A stretch of 64,000 bases of DNA from Paralichthys olivaceus (taxonomy: Eukaryota; Chordata; Actinopteri; Pleuronectiformes; Paralichthyidae): contig NC_091108.1 of NCBI RefSeq assembly GCF_024713975.1, forward strand, positions 7,237,001-7,301,000, given 5' to 3'. Below the pieces are notes generated by a model, which was not told the origin of the DNA, made no database searches, and worked only from the letters and a program-made list of their open reading frames with translations. Position numbers and translations under genes: made by a program. Each line of letters starts with the position of its first letter. Position 1 is the stretch's first letter. Shown piece by piece: positions 1 to 12,095 of the stretch.

Positions 1-1274
1 TTTTATACTTGTTTCTATGCAGCATTAAGTCAAGAAAAAGTCATTTAGATGTTTTATCACTACAGAAAATATGGTGAAATACACACAATGTACTGCTTTT
101 TACTGTGTTAAACGTCTTGTACAATGTATCTCATACTAAAGGTTTTCTGTATGAATTTGACTTTTCTTTTGTCCTTTGTTGGTGGAAAATAACTTATTTC
201 ATTTAGAGAAGACACATAATTGAGGTGACATTGAGAAATTGTTTATAAATTATCTGACTGGCTTTTCATAGTTCTTGATGAATGTTCAAAACTTAACAGT
301 GGCACTCAGTAGAGCGCACAACAGCCCTTTTAAATTCAATTATGCTGCACCAAATTTAACACACTCATAGAAAGTTGTTCCTTAAATGTGCCTGATATTT
401 TTCATCAATATCCATAATATCATTATTCCCTGGGAAATTGTAGCAACTTAAATAAAGTGATTAAAACATTCTTGGATCTGCACCTACTCTAAATTGAACA
501 AGTTCTTCCTCGACATATACTACATCCTTCCACCTGGTTTTGTGGAAATCCCTTCAGTTGTGTTTGTGTAGTGTTGCTTATGAACAGACGGGGTTGAAAA
601 CAGAACCTCTTTGCCGTTGCACATTCAATATCAGCGTCTGGATTTGCAGCGATGGTGTGACTGTGAGCTCTGTCTGTGTTTTGGAAAAATTGGACGCAGA
701 GGGATGTGTCATCGTGGTGACGGCTTTTGTCTGCACTGTCTCGTCCTCGCACACATCACGCCACTGTTGTACTAGTTGCTCTGCGGCTGGTGCACTGGAG
801 GCGTCGGCAGGTAAATCACTAATTTATTATTGCTATTTTATAAAATTGTATCTTAACTTTATTTAAAATTGTGGGAGTTTTATTCTCAGTAATATATGTA
901 AATCCTAGAAAGGAGTATTTAATAGCATTTACTATGTAAGAACCTGTTTGTCGTTGGGATTTTAAATCTGCGAGCTGTGGCGGGCAGGATTCCCACAGAA
1001 TGGTAAAATGACACAGAAAAAATATTCTTAGCATTTTTTAGCTTTAGCTGCTTATTTTGATTCATTCAGTTTGCATGAGAGAGTATCTTAGTCGAGACAG
1101 AATGACATCAGCTAACTTCTGCAGGAGAACCAGTTTGATAAACATCAGAATGACTGGAATGGCTAAATCCCTTCACCTCCCCTTCGGCAAAATTCTAAAG
1201 TATGCTGAAACAAAAAAAACATATGAAGACAAGCACAACTAAAGGTGTATTCTTCTTTTCTGCACTGCCCTCAG
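1..1274. other. Upstream flank of mcoln3, no supported gene
   Basis: AT-rich sequence with no recognisable protein family on either strand. A 108-codon open frame on + (540-866) and an 87-codon one on - (489-752) overlap, and neither resembles anything I know. A splice-donor-like GTAAAT follows CAG at about 810, so a non-coding first exon of mcoln3 could end there, but this is not demonstrable. The stretch around 300-360 resembles generic teleost interspersed repeat. Confidence 0.5.
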
Positions 1275-1278
1275 TATT

Positions 1279-2465
1279 ATGGAGGACTCTCAGCCTCGGA
1301 GGTCAGAGGGGAGGATGCAGAATGGCCACTGCAGGTGGAGTGCTGAAATTCTGGAGACCAAGGTCGTGGAAGATTTCAGGCGAAGGCTCAAATACTTTTT
1401 CATGAACCCCTGTGAGAAATACAGAGCCAGGGGTCGCAAACCATGGAAGCTGGTGTTGCAAATAGTGAAAATTGCTATTATCACAATCCAGGTAACGTAT
1501 AATATCCTTTATATTTCACTCTACAAATACGAACAGAGGGACAATGTATCTCATCTGCACATTGTTGTATTCTTTAATTTTGTATTTTTTGTCCCTGATC
1601 AGTTAGTGTCTTTCGGCCTGAGCAACGAGATGATGGTCACGTTCAAAGATGAGAATCTCATGGCCTTCAGACATCTGTTCCTCAAAGGATACAAAGATCA
1701 CCGGCTTGGAGGCTACGCACTTTACACAAAAGCAGATGTTTATGATCACATCTACTACGTCATCAACCGGGTATTGAAAAATGTAGATAAATATCATGTC
1801 ACATGAGGACTTCATGGCAAATTTTATGTTATGGAAAAAAATGTATGTGATGCCTTTTCTCATTTTTCTTTTCAGTATATCCGTCTCCAAAACCTGACAG
1901 TAGGTAATCTTGCATATGAGAGGGTTGACGGGGAGAACACTCCTCTGTCTCTCTGTCAAGAATTTTACAGAAACAGCAGCATTGATCCTGGAAATGAGAC
2001 CTTCGACATTGATCCACATATTGATAAAGGTACCAAAGCACAAAACTGCTTAAAGACAGCAAAAAACATTTATTCAGAGTCTCAACTGGCTGTATAACCT
2101 GTGTATTTAATCTCAGCAGATACAATGGGTTGTATACTGTTTTTGAATGAAATGTATTTATAGAAGCTGATTCATGTCGACAATGGAACATAATCACACT
2201 GTGGAATATATTTGTGACTCGGGTAAAAGAGGAAGCTCGTGCCTGGTTTGAATGTGAAATAGTTCCCTTGCAGAACAAAATTAAATGTAACTAAATGTTG
2301 AACCGTTGTCTGTATTTCCTCCTCACAGACTGTACGTCCATTTACCCCGAGCAGACGCTTGACAACAGCAGTTCGCTCACACACTTCAACTTCTCCTTGG
2401 ACTTCAAAAGGTGACTAAACTGAAAATACAGGTTTGATGCCAGGTGATGTTAGTGCTGCCTGTTA

Positions 2466-2499
<34 letters not shown>

Positions 2500-3673
2500 G
2501 CTGTTATCAGTGAACATCTACCTCACGCTGAAAACCATCAATCTGCAGACTGTGCGGCACCATGAGCTACCAGACTGTTATGACTTCTATATAATGGTTG
2601 GTGACATGATTGAAAACTGCCACACTCAGATTTGTGCTTTATGGTTTGTTTATCAAGTAATTGTTGGCTACATCGCATTATTACATTTGCATAAAGATGT
2701 TCATTATGTTGCTGTTAAGATGGACAACATGACTGCGCCCCAAAATTTAAGCCAAAGCGTCTTGATTGTCCCCTGGTGGCTGGCTACACTATAGGGTCAT
2801 AAATCTGGCCTCTACTATGTTGGACCAAACCAAAAGTCAAAGTTCACGTTTGATTAATAAATTTAGCTGAAAAATATTTTCATTTTTGATGCCATAAAAA
2901 CCAGGGTGAAACACAATGATTGACGGCTGAGACTGACTTGCAATTAGTCAAGTGCTTGTATTGACACAATCCCTCCACTGTGCAGACTCTGGTTTCAAAT
3001 GGGTAAGATGGCGCCGTTCATATCCGGAACATTTTAATTCATTTCTGGATCGTAGGAGGAAGTAAAGACATGTCGAATATCTTTATATACAGTCTATGTT
3101 TCCATGCTCGGAATAAAAAATCACTGACAAATGACTTACCCTTGTTTTTTTCCACAGATCATGTTTGACAACCATGCACACAGTGGAAAGATAATGGTGA
3201 CTGTTGAATACGATGTCAGAATTTATGAATGCAGAGACTGGAACGTTGAGGGCACTTGTGAGTTTTTACCCAACTCGGGCTGTCAGGTGCACCCACACAA
3301 AATCTGACAATCTGAAAATCTATCTCAAATCTGTCATAGTGGTTTTGAAAAGCCCACAAGGGGCACAGTGACATTACTCTTTGACTAAATGATTGAACCT
3401 ATAGCACCTGGTTTTTCCAAGACATTTTTTATGTCTCAGCCATTTAAGAGCAAACTTTAACATGTGGTTTTCATTTTCAGCTGGGAAGTACGATTATCTC
3501 CTCCTCTGGTTTGACTCTGTGGTCATCCTTGCCTGCCTCACCTCTCTCATCCTCTGCATCAGGTCTGTCATCAAGGGCATCCAACTCCAGATTGTAAGTT
3601 ACGAATTTTAACATGAACGCAAGTCTGGTGCCTTTAGTTATCAGCCGATTGAAAACACGAGTTGTTATTTACT

Positions 3674-3718
<45 letters not shown>

Positions 3719-6700
3719 CCCCGGGGCTCAATTGCTTAGATCAACACACACAGTGAGATCAGTGAAAGGTTGGTTTGTGCCGTGTGGGAGTTTCCTGTGT
3801 CCCCCTCCACTCTCCTGCTCTCACTTTAACTAATAAACCCTCATCACAAGTTATCAGGGCCTAATCAGTACATAAAGCTTACCTTGTTTGATTTACACGC
3901 TCATTGCAACACGAGACGTGACGGGTGCAGCCAGTACTCAGTGTTAAAGTGAACGGAGCATTCATGGTCCAACACCATCGATTACTAACTAAAACATGAT
4001 TGTAAGTTGGTCGCCTAAATCATCCCAAACATATGAACTTGAACGTGAACTACTTCATTTTTATCTATATGAACTGAACTTTGAACTTTTTTTTATCTGC
4101 AACCTGGCACAGCACTGCCAGTGACCCCTTGGCCCCATTCCTGGATCTGCCCCTGGCTTGACCAATTAAATTTGATCATTTTCTTAAACAATATAGCATA
4201 AAGTATATTGTCTCCTTGATTTAACAACTAGATATCTTATTATTAAATGTGAGTATATGACCTCAGCAGGTCTCCACTGGAATAGCCATATAGAGCATTG
4301 AAAAGGTACAAGAATTCTATATGGCACTTCATCATCATAATTTTTAATTTCAACACACATCAGAGCAGCTGTCTGAGTGAGAAAATTGTACAAAATACAA
4401 ACGCTGAACAATCTTCCTGATGGTTTCAAACGATTTAATTTTCCAAAATACATAGCAGTTTAACAGAGAGTTTACATGTTAACATGTTATAGTAATCCAA
4501 TAAGACCATTTATGCCAACCTACCACAGACACACATTACAAAAGTGTAATAAAAGTGATGCAAAAGGGGGAAAAAGCTGGATATTAATTCTACTAATAAT
4601 AACAATTATAATAGCAATACTAATAATAATCTTAACAACAGTAATCATGAACATTTTTGTTTTATTTTCTCACACTCATAATGTATATTCCCAAATCCTG
4701 TTTGCAGCTATCTATCACATCACAGCTGAAAATTGAATATGTGCATCTAGTGCATTGTCTAATTTAGAATTGGCTACTATTTAGGCTGGAAATTAATCTC
4801 TCCCACAAAATAGTTAAAGATGCATTAGAACACATACAATTTTAAACCCACACCATTATATGATGGGGTAATTAATGTAAAACTGAAATCTGATATTTCT
4901 CGGATATATAATGAAAGTTGAAGTTAATGAAAGAGATGATCAGAATCATAACCATCAACTAATCATTTTGACAGAGCTGGTTTAAAATCTAAGTCGGTAT
5001 CGAAACTGGACCTCTCTGTTAGGCTGCATGGACCCAAAGCCCCATCGGCTGAAGTCAAATTCAGGTATTTTCTCCTCAGGATTCTTCAGCTCAATCTCAA
5101 AGTAAACCAACACCAGGAAAACAAACTGCTTCACCTCATTAGAGGCAAAGAAACGCCCGGGACACATGGAGACCCCAGCACCCCAGGGCATGGTGTAAAA
5201 CTTCACCTTCTTCCCATTCTTGTAGAAGTCTGTTTTCTTGCTCCCGTCAGGATTCAGAAAGCGGTCATATTTGAATGAAAGTGGGTCAGGGTGGATCTCT
5301 GGGTCAGTGTGAACAGCACCATAAGGAAACATAGCCATTCTGTCACCTTTGCGTATGAAATATTCACGCCCATCTGCCATCTTGAGGGTCATATCCTGGA
5401 GCACAGCTCTGGTGAGGACAGGTGCAGCAGAGAGTCGGAGGGTCTCTTCCAAAGCACTGTCCAGGACGGGTGTTTTCTTCAGCATTTCATAGGTCAGGTT
5501 GATCGAAGGGCCATCACGTCTGGCTTCCTGCCCTGATTCCTTCAGAACCTGATCTAGCTCTTCCTTCACTGCCCTCATGGCTTCTGGGTGTTTCATGAGG
5601 TAGAGGAGCAGCCAGAATGCAGAAGGACCTGTGTTGCCCTGAGAGGCCCAGAGAAGCACAAACATGTACTTGCTGATCATTGACTCCTTCATACCCCTCT
5701 CCTCTCGAAACTGCTGCATGTCCCAGATCCAGCCGCTGATGTCGTCCTTCATCTTCATCTTCTGCACCGACAGAGTGTTCCAGAATAGTTCCGTCAGCCT
5801 CTTTGCTTCCAACCTTTGCCTCGGTGAAAGGACCCCGTAAGCCAGGTTGGGGAAGAGTTGGTCATATTTACGAAACTCTTTAAACAAGGCTTCAGATTCA
5901 GTTCTGTCTTTCTCTTTGGCTTTCTCCTCACTTTCTTCTGACTTGGGAGGTGCATTGCCATACAGGGATAAGTAGCCGGCTCTGAAAAGGATATTGTAGC
6001 TGTACATAAAAAGTCCATCTTCTTTCCAGCTGCCTTGATCAGCTGCTGAGCCGATTTCACGCAGCATCAGATTCTGTAAATTATTCATCATAGCTTGTGT
6101 CAATACCTTCAGACCGTCCCCCTTGAGGTGCTTGTTGCTGGTGACCTGGAGAATACTGTGGTCTTCCTCCTCTGCCACATAACCAAACACTCTGTGCACC
6201 AGATGTTTAGCAAACGGCCTGAAGTCCAGTTTTTCGCGACTCTCCTTAACAAATGCCCCAAACGACAGAGGATCTTGAAGGAATGTGATATAAAACCCTC
6301 CCAGCTGCACTGTGAACACATCGCCATGTTTTTGCTTCATCCTCTCGATGAATTTCAATGTGTTCCTGCGAAACTCCAAGACATGACCCAGCCAAGGGAT
6401 GAGCCCCTTATCCAAAGGGGGTTCTCCTGGTCGGTGCTGTCGAAACACACCAAGTAAGTACAGTCCTCCGATCAGACAGGAGAGTAAACCAAGAAGGAGA
6501 GGGAGCAGCAGTCCCATGACTGATTCCTGTAACAGCCACAGGGTGATTTGGAGTTAAGTTCCACATTCACTATGATGAAGAGAAATTTTGCTCCTCCCTT
6601 TCATGTGGGATCAATTTTGGTCTTCACGGGATTGCATAATCCATGAGGAAAACAATTTAACATTTAACTACTGTGTTCAGAGTGAGAATAGATGAATAGC

Positions 6701-9700
6701 CAGACAACCAACAGTCGGCCAATAATGTGGATTTGTGGTGAAAGTTCACATAAATGTTCTATGTTGATGGCACACAACCAGTTAGGTGGGGCAAGGTTCA
6801 CAAGAAGACAATCACATTCGGTCATACTTTCACTGTTCAACATTCACCATAAAGTAGTAATAAGTTACCTCTAGGAAGGATTAATATAGGTACATCTTAT
6901 CTTATCTTATCTCCTTTTGTCAATGAAATGTGTAGGCATACCATGTGTCTGCAACCTAACCTGGAGCAGTTGCGGCACAATAAAAGAGTAAAGATAAACA
7001 CAGCAACCAACTTTAAAACATATATTCGCCACCCACCCCCATTAATGCAAAGAGCAAGACAATATTAACAGGAAGTGGATAGGGCTGGGCAATTAACAGA
7101 AAATGTATTGAAACGTATTGGTTTTGGCTATGTTCCATGCCATATCACCCTGCTGCATGCCCTCCCTCCTCTCTCCCCCGCTGACCTTCACTCACATTAC
7201 ACATTAACAATAATTACCAACACTAATCGGAAGTTATTAGGACACATAGGCTACAGGACTTGAAGTTTACTTTGTGTTTGTTTCATTCGCTCTAAAGTTT
7301 AGGAGGCACAAATGTAAACAAATTGAAAAAAATATAAATTTTGCATGCATGCAGTTCACACACAACATGATACGTAACGTGACACACACAGGCAGGACAT
7401 CAGGGTTAAAGTGACTGGAATGATCCGGATTCATGATCTGACATCATTGATCAATAACTGAATAAACGTGAACGTCAGTTTTTGTGAAGCGCGACAGGGA
7501 CGAGGAGACACATCCAGGATTGTGTCCCACACAAATAGGTTACCATGGGGATTTAACCCGATGCAAAGTGAACGAGCTTCGTCGGACTGAGAACCCCTGA
7601 AGTTAACCTGATAACCGCAAATCCTGCTTCGTAGTACAGACCTCTGGAGTTGGCAAGGAACAAACTCTCCCGAGTTTGGCCTTTAGCCTAGCAAGTAGCA
7701 TTTTTCTTTGTAGCATTTCGATCCCTCTGGGAATCCGCACTGGCCACCAATACATTTAAAATAAGGACACACCATAAAGAGGTTATGATAAGATGGTAAA
7801 GGCACCTAAAAAATAAGCAGCAATTTATTTCAGAATCCTGCAGAGAAGGTTCATGGTCATGTTTAGTATTTGTGTCACAGCTCAATGTGAGAAATGTCTG
7901 CAGGCATACATCAGGTGATAAGGAGAGCACAGCCAGTGTGAGGCTTTCTTCTCTGCTGGTTGGTTTTCTCTTATATTGTTGTTCTGATTGTCAGAATGGT
8001 AATATGATTTACAGATACTGTCAATTAACTGACCCTTACCCCCATCCCTAACCGAAATGTTCTGATTAGGTGATATTAAATGGAACACACCACCCATGGT
8101 GTTTGCACATCTCACATTTATAGACCTATAAATATGGCATAACCCCACCCCTGTACATTTTCTGTCCCTCGTGATGTGATGCACTTACTGAACCCGGGAT
8201 GAGCCTGCCTGTTGTTTTATGTTGTGTGATGTGGCAGCAACAAATTTATTGGATCTGAAAAATATCTATAAATACAAACCATTTGCAAAGGTCATTGAGC
8301 AGTTATACGTGCAAGAGGCTTTGGTCTCTGTGACTATAGCACCACCTATTGGTTCATACATCTCATTGGACAACAAAGCAACAAGTTTTGTTTATACAAG
8401 GTTTATTGAATTGTTGTTTTGACCTTAACAGCTTTTTAATGTTAAATTAAAGATGTTAATTCTGCGAATATAAATACCAGATTTTATGGAGGCAGCCATT
8501 CAATTCTTATTTCAATGCATGACCTTAATCCACTGTCTGTTAGTTCACATTAATAACTGCATTACGTAAAATGACAGATTTACATGACATTTCTACAGCT
8601 CCTCAGACTTTTTGAGTAAGCTGTCACAAAAGTTCAGACCATCTTCTCATCTTCTGTCCTGTGAGTGTTGTCCATCATCTGTCTGCCTCTTCATTAAAAT
8701 CACATACATGGGCAAAATGCTCCAGATGCTGAAGATCTGATCATACACTGTTTTTTGGTTTGTGTACACAAGAACGTGTCAATATAATGCTGCTGCCATA
8801 AATGTGGGCACTGTTATGGTAATGGTAATGTCCAGGAACATATTCCTATTCCTAATGTACTGTATTTTCTAGTCAAAATTGTGAGGCAAGGAAAAATTTG
8901 AGTGTCGATGCTCTTTGAACACACCTACTATGAATGTGAATTATTGAGCGTATTGGTTTAATTGATGTGTTTTTACAATGTGCTAATATCTCTTATACGC
9001 AGGAGTTCAATGCATTCTTCCAAGCACACTACAATAAAACTGTCACCTGGTCGGACCGCATGGAGTTCGTGAATGGTTGGTATATCCTCATCATTGTCAG
9101 CGACACATTGTCCATCGCTGGGTCAGCGCTCAAAATTGGAATACAGACAAAGGTTTGTTTTTCATTGAGCTTCATTTTCTATAGTCTCAAATATTATTCA
9201 CAGCAGGAAAGTTAGCCTGAGGGTAAATACAAACCTGCACAGATAAATGGTCTACTATGTAGTTTTGGAAACATTAATACATGTCTATGTTTGTGGCTTG
9301 ATTTATGAAATTGACCTGGTTTTTACTAATTCTGTTCTTTATCCTATGTTGCAGTTCCTGACAAACTATGATGTGTGCAGTATCCTGCTGGGAACTGCCA
9401 CAATGCTTGTCTGGGTCGGTGTGATTCGTTACCTTGGTTTCTTTAGGAAATACAATGTAAGAACTTCTTCATTGCTGCACTTTCAATTTAAATCAGCATC
9501 AGCTAGCCTGTCAAACCTAGAAAATGCACATCAGAAACTAGAATTTCACTCATTAGTGAAGAAACAATTCCTGGAAAAATGAATGGGTTCCTTCCTGATC
9601 CACAACACATCCTTCCATCAAATTTTGTTGTGACCCATCCAGTAGTATTTGCGTAATCCTGGTAATTAACAAACAAACACAGATTAAGACAAACTTCTTT

Positions 9701-10417
9701 GCAGATGTAATAACTGAACTGAAGACTTTTTATTCCATTCTAGATCTTAATCTTAACCCTGAGAGCAGCGTTCCCAAATGTGATCCGATTCTGCTGCTGT
9801 GCAGCCATGATCTACCTGGGCTACTGCTTCTGTGGTTGGATTGTGCTCGGGCCTTACCATGACAAGGTACAAAAATCACAATCATATTCTATGCAAAATA
9901 TTGTGTTGCTCAATCAATAATCAAAATGTCTTTTTTTCCAGTTCCGGACACTCGACAGGGTTACAGAGTGCCTCTTCTCCCTTATCAATGGGGACGACAT
10001 GTATGCCACCTTCCTGAGGATGCGAGGCAAGAGCTACATGGTATGGCTTTTCAGCAGACTCTACCTCTATTCCTTCATCTCACTCTTCATCTACATGGTG
10101 CTCAGCCTGTTCATCGCTCTCATCAATGACACCTACGAGACCATCAAGGTCAGACTGAGTAGCCTGTCTCACCTTCCAATATACACCATAGCATCAGTGC
10201 TGTATATTGCTGAACACTGATGTTATCTTTGCACTGGTCCGGCCTAATGACTGCACAACCTTTCTTTTTACAGCATCACCAGCAGGACAAGGTGCCAGTG
10301 TCCCAGCTTCAGGCCTTCATAGCCGAGTGCAGGGACCATCCTGAGTCTGGAAGGTACCAAACTGATGAGGAGCCAGCGTCCAGCTGCTGCATGTCTCCGT
10401 TCTGCTGCTTCGGATGA
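1279..10417 (+). CDS. mcoln3: Mucolipin-3-like TRPML cation channel
   Basis: Twelve coding exons: 1279-1491, 1603-1770, 1876-2029, 2329-2410, 2500-2596, 3158-3257, 3481-3593, 9003-9152, 9355-9456, 9744-9866, 9942-10148, 10274-10417. They join in frame to 550 aa, the usual TRPML length. TM1 is near residues 55-75. A large luminal loop (about 80-275) precedes TM2-TM6. The pore loop carries NGDD at 450-453, after [14 protein letters not shown] in TM5. The C-terminus is Cys-rich ([10 protein letters not shown]), as in palmitoylated mucolipins. By family knowledge it is an inwardly rectifying Ca2+/cation channel of endosomes and lysosomes. TM4-pore residues match remembered MCOLN3 better than MCOLN2 or MCOLN1; a or b paralogue status is undecided. 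The start lies 4 nt inside an exon that follows a clear acceptor (1274), so a non-coding 5' exon is expected. A separate P450 gene sits in the 5.4 kb intron 7. Confidence 0.95.
2467..2499 (+). repeat. (TG)15 tract forming a splice acceptor
   Basis: Fifteen TG units run straight into TAG, the 3' splice site of the 89-bp mcoln3 intron 4 (2411-2499). There is no ordinary polypyrimidine tract between the repeat and the acceptor. Confidence 0.9.
2755..3105 (+). repeat. Dispersed repeat family 1, copy 1
   Basis: The left edge, CCCCTGGTGGCTGGCTACAC, recurs with small changes at 55,665-55,780 in the same orientation and at about 48,010-48,330 inverted. The right edge ends in the phrase TATACAGTCTATG, common in teleost interspersed repeats. 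It lies in mcoln3 intron 5, downstream of exon 2500-2596. It has no coding capacity, and I cannot name the family. Confidence 0.6.
3677..3716. repeat. (CA)20 microsatellite
   Basis: Forty bases of perfect CA repeat in mcoln3 intron 7, about 80 bp after the exon 3481-3593 donor. Confidence 0.97.
3890..4010 (+). repeat. Diverged repeat flanking the nested P450, copy 1
   Basis: The segment (ACGTGAC, then CAG-GTTAAAGTGA, then CATGGTCCAACACCATCGAT) aligns by eye, with many differences, to 7,370-7,470 in the same orientation. The two copies bracket the P450 gene. They are probably an old interspersed repeat. Confidence 0.4.
4982..6517 (-). CDS. cyp8b1: CYP8B-type cytochrome P450, intronless
   Basis: One uninterrupted frame encodes 511 aa; human CYP8B1 (about 501 aa) is also single-exon. 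An N-terminal membrane anchor (residues 1-23, Leu/Gly-rich) precedes a basic, Pro-containing stretch. The I-helix motif is [12 protein letters not shown], typical of the CYP7/CYP8 group, which lacks the usual acidic-Thr pair. The K-helix ExxR is EETLR, and the haem loop [15 protein letters not shown] places the thiolate Cys at about 452. By family, CYP8B1 is the ER sterol 12-alpha-hydroxylase that sets the cholic acid share of bile acids. Fish have several CYP8B members, so the exact substrate is not proven here. All motifs are intact, so it is unlikely to be a pseudogene. The gene lies wholly inside mcoln3 intron 7 on the opposite strand. Confidence 0.92.
   Translation of the reverse strand: MGLLLPLLLGLLSCLIGGLYLLGVFRQHRPGEPPLDKGLIPWLGHVLEFRRNTLKFIERMKQKHGDVFTVQLGGFYITFLQDPLSFGAFVKESREKLDFRPFAKHLVHRVFGYVAEEEDHSILQVTSNKHLKGDGLKVLTQAMMNNLQNLMLREIGSAADQGSWKEDGLFMYSYNILFRAGYLSLYGNAPPKSEESEEKAKEKDRTESEALFKEFRKYDQLFPNLAYGVLSPRQRLEAKRLTELFWNTLSVQKMKMKDDISGWIWDMQQFREERGMKESMISKYMFVLLWASQGNTGPSAFWLLLYLMKHPEAMRAVKEELDQVLKESGQEARRDGPSINLTYEMLKKTPVLDSALEETLRLSAAPVLTRAVLQDMTLKMADGREYFIRKGDRMAMFPYGAVHTDPEIHPDPLSFKYDRFLNPDGSKKTDFYKNGKKVKFYTMPWGAGVSMCPGRFFASNEVKQFVFLVLVYFEIELKNPEEKIPEFDFSRWGFGSMQPNREVQFRYRLRF
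7360..7480 (+). repeat. Diverged repeat flanking the nested P450, copy 2
   Basis: This is the partner of 3,890-4,010, in direct orientation about 850 bp beyond the start codon side of the P450. The similarity was judged by eye and is imperfect. The neighbouring stretch beginning GGGCTGGGCAATTAA (about 7,082) also looks like teleost interspersed repeat. Confidence 0.4.
7480..9002. other. Remainder of mcoln3 intron 7, no gene seen
   Basis: Short open frames occur on both strands but none resembles a known protein. The exon at 9003 is preceded by an ordinary acceptor ending CGCAG. Confidence 0.6.
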
Positions 10418-10678
10418 AGTGATGGGATGTGGCATGTGCCTTAGACGGGTGTTGGCCAAGAGTACAGAAGAGTATCCGGACCAGGTATAAGGGGGAAAAA
10501 CTAAAGGAGGAAGACTTTTCCTTTTGCATTTTGAGAATAAAGTGGAAGTGTTGAGAATAAAGTCAGCTTCATTGGTCCTTCAAATCCAGTAATAGGAGCG
10601 ATTAACAGCAGAAACTACATTAAAGCTTCAAACTAATAGCAGTATTTTGTTGTTGATTGTGTAATGATTGATTGAACG

Positions 10679-10684
10679 AATAAA
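10679..10684 (+). terminator. Poly(A) signal of mcoln3
   Basis: AATAAA lies about 260 bp after the stop codon. An earlier AATAAA-like site inside GAGAATAAAG (about 10,536) is a possible alternative. Confidence 0.55.
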
Positions 10685-10699
10685 TACATTTTACCTCAA

Positions 10700-11270
10700 G
10701 TTGTGATGTTTGAGGGAATTATTTGATTTCTGTTGCATGTGTGTTATTCCTTGTGAGTGTTTAAAGGGTTTTTTAACTGGTTATTAAATTATCAACAGCA
10801 AATGACACAATGAGGGAGAAGATTGGCTTTTTCTATAAACTATTCTCAATGTCTGTGGTCGGGACAGATTACCCGCACATTTTGTTAGGGTGGCCGAGAG
10901 AGCTCAACGCACTACAAATTTAAAAAAAAACAAATTAAGAGTCACGACACGTGCAAATACAGAAACCCCGGTGCAAACAGACACTGGTCAGAAACATTTG
11001 CCTTGAAGTTGTTTTCTTAATGTGCATTGAGCTCTCTGGGCCACCATAGGTATGCACTCTACTGCTATTCCATTGTGTTTCTGTCTCAGCCTGTGAGTCA
11101 ACTCTGTTGAAAAGGAGAAGACAGAATGGACTAAAGCATTTTTTATAAAAACTGAATCTATAAAGGAAAGCGCTGAAGGTGTGCAGGGATGTCGTGGAGG
11201 TGACTCTTACCACTCGCTGCCTCTTGGGCGCCATCGCTTCTCATTTGTATAAATCGCCCACCTTTGCGTC
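10700..11270. other. Intergenic spacer mcoln3-ssx2ip
   Basis: No gene is seen. A 99-codon frame on - (10,935-11,234) has no family features. Human LPAR3, which lies between SSX2IP and the MCOLN genes, is absent from this gap. Confidence 0.55.
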
Positions 11271-11279
11271 CGTTCTCAG

Positions 11280-11326
11280 CCAATGCGCAGCTCTCATGCT
11301 GGTTGCCTAACAACGCAGCCTCCAAT
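11280..11326 (+). promoter_or_regulatory. ssx2ip promoter: two CCAAT boxes and an X-box-like site
   Basis: CCAAT boxes lie at 11,280-11,284 and 11,322-11,326. Between them is GTTGCCTAACAAC (11,302-11,314), an imperfect palindrome like the RFX X-box of ciliary genes. A GC-rich 5' region ending at a donor (CACCC then GTGAGT, at 11,607/11,608) follows and is the likely non-coding first exon. Confidence 0.5.
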
Positions 11327-11840
11327 CAGAGTGAGGTTTGGTTTGTGGTCAGCTGAGGACTGGACTTTAAAAACACAAGCAGCTGCTGCAGAGCTTCAGC
11401 TTCAGCCTCAGCGTCGGCTCATCTCTGTCCTGCCGCCGCTGCCTCGTTCAAAACAGATCGGGGGAGACTCGAGCTTCGTTTTTCACCTGAAACACGATGA
11501 CAGCTGGACCGGAAGCTGCTGCCTCTGCCCGAGGAGCCAGCTGTTAGTTTGCCAACATCACGTATAACTCGACAACACACGGACCTGACACGTTTCACAC
11601 CGCACCCGTGAGTATTAGCCTAGCTGTTATCCAGGTTAGCATGCGCTGCTAACTATCTGTTACTATGGGGTGTAACTGGGTCGTTCGCTCCTTGTTATAG
11701 TAGCATTTAACAACTCGAGCTTAAACTTGAAACCTATTTTACACACCAGGGGTGTTTGGCCGGGTTACCTTAAAAGTAGTAAAAGTTAAATTATTAAAGT
11801 CAATTATTTCAACACAACCTTTAAATTTAGAACTCTGGCT

Positions 11841-12095
11841 AGTAGTAGTTGTAGACTACTTGTAGTAGTTGTAGTCTACATGTAGTAGTTGTAGTCTACA
11901 TGTAGTAGTTGTAGTCTACATGTAGTAGTTGTAGTCTACATGTAGTAGTTGTAGTCTACATGTAGTAGTTGTAGACTACTTGTAGTAGTTGTAGACTACA
12001 TGTAGTAGTTTATATGTAGTAGTTGTTGACTACACGCTGTAGTAGTTGTTGACCACATGTTGTAGTAGTAGTAGTAGTAGTTGACTACACGTTTA
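11841..12095 (+). repeat. 20-bp tandem repeat array
   Basis: The unit TGTAGTAGTTGTAGTCTACA repeats with an exact 20-base period for about nine copies (11,841-12,020), then decays into GTAGTA-type repeats. Many units hold the 11-base palindrome TGTAGACTACA or TGTAGTCTACA, so single strands can fold. It lies in ssx2ip intron 1. Confidence 0.9.

Noticed and set aside
540-866. 108-codon open frame left of mcoln3
   Set aside because: No family resemblance, overlapped by an opposite frame of similar length, and no supporting splice or promoter context.
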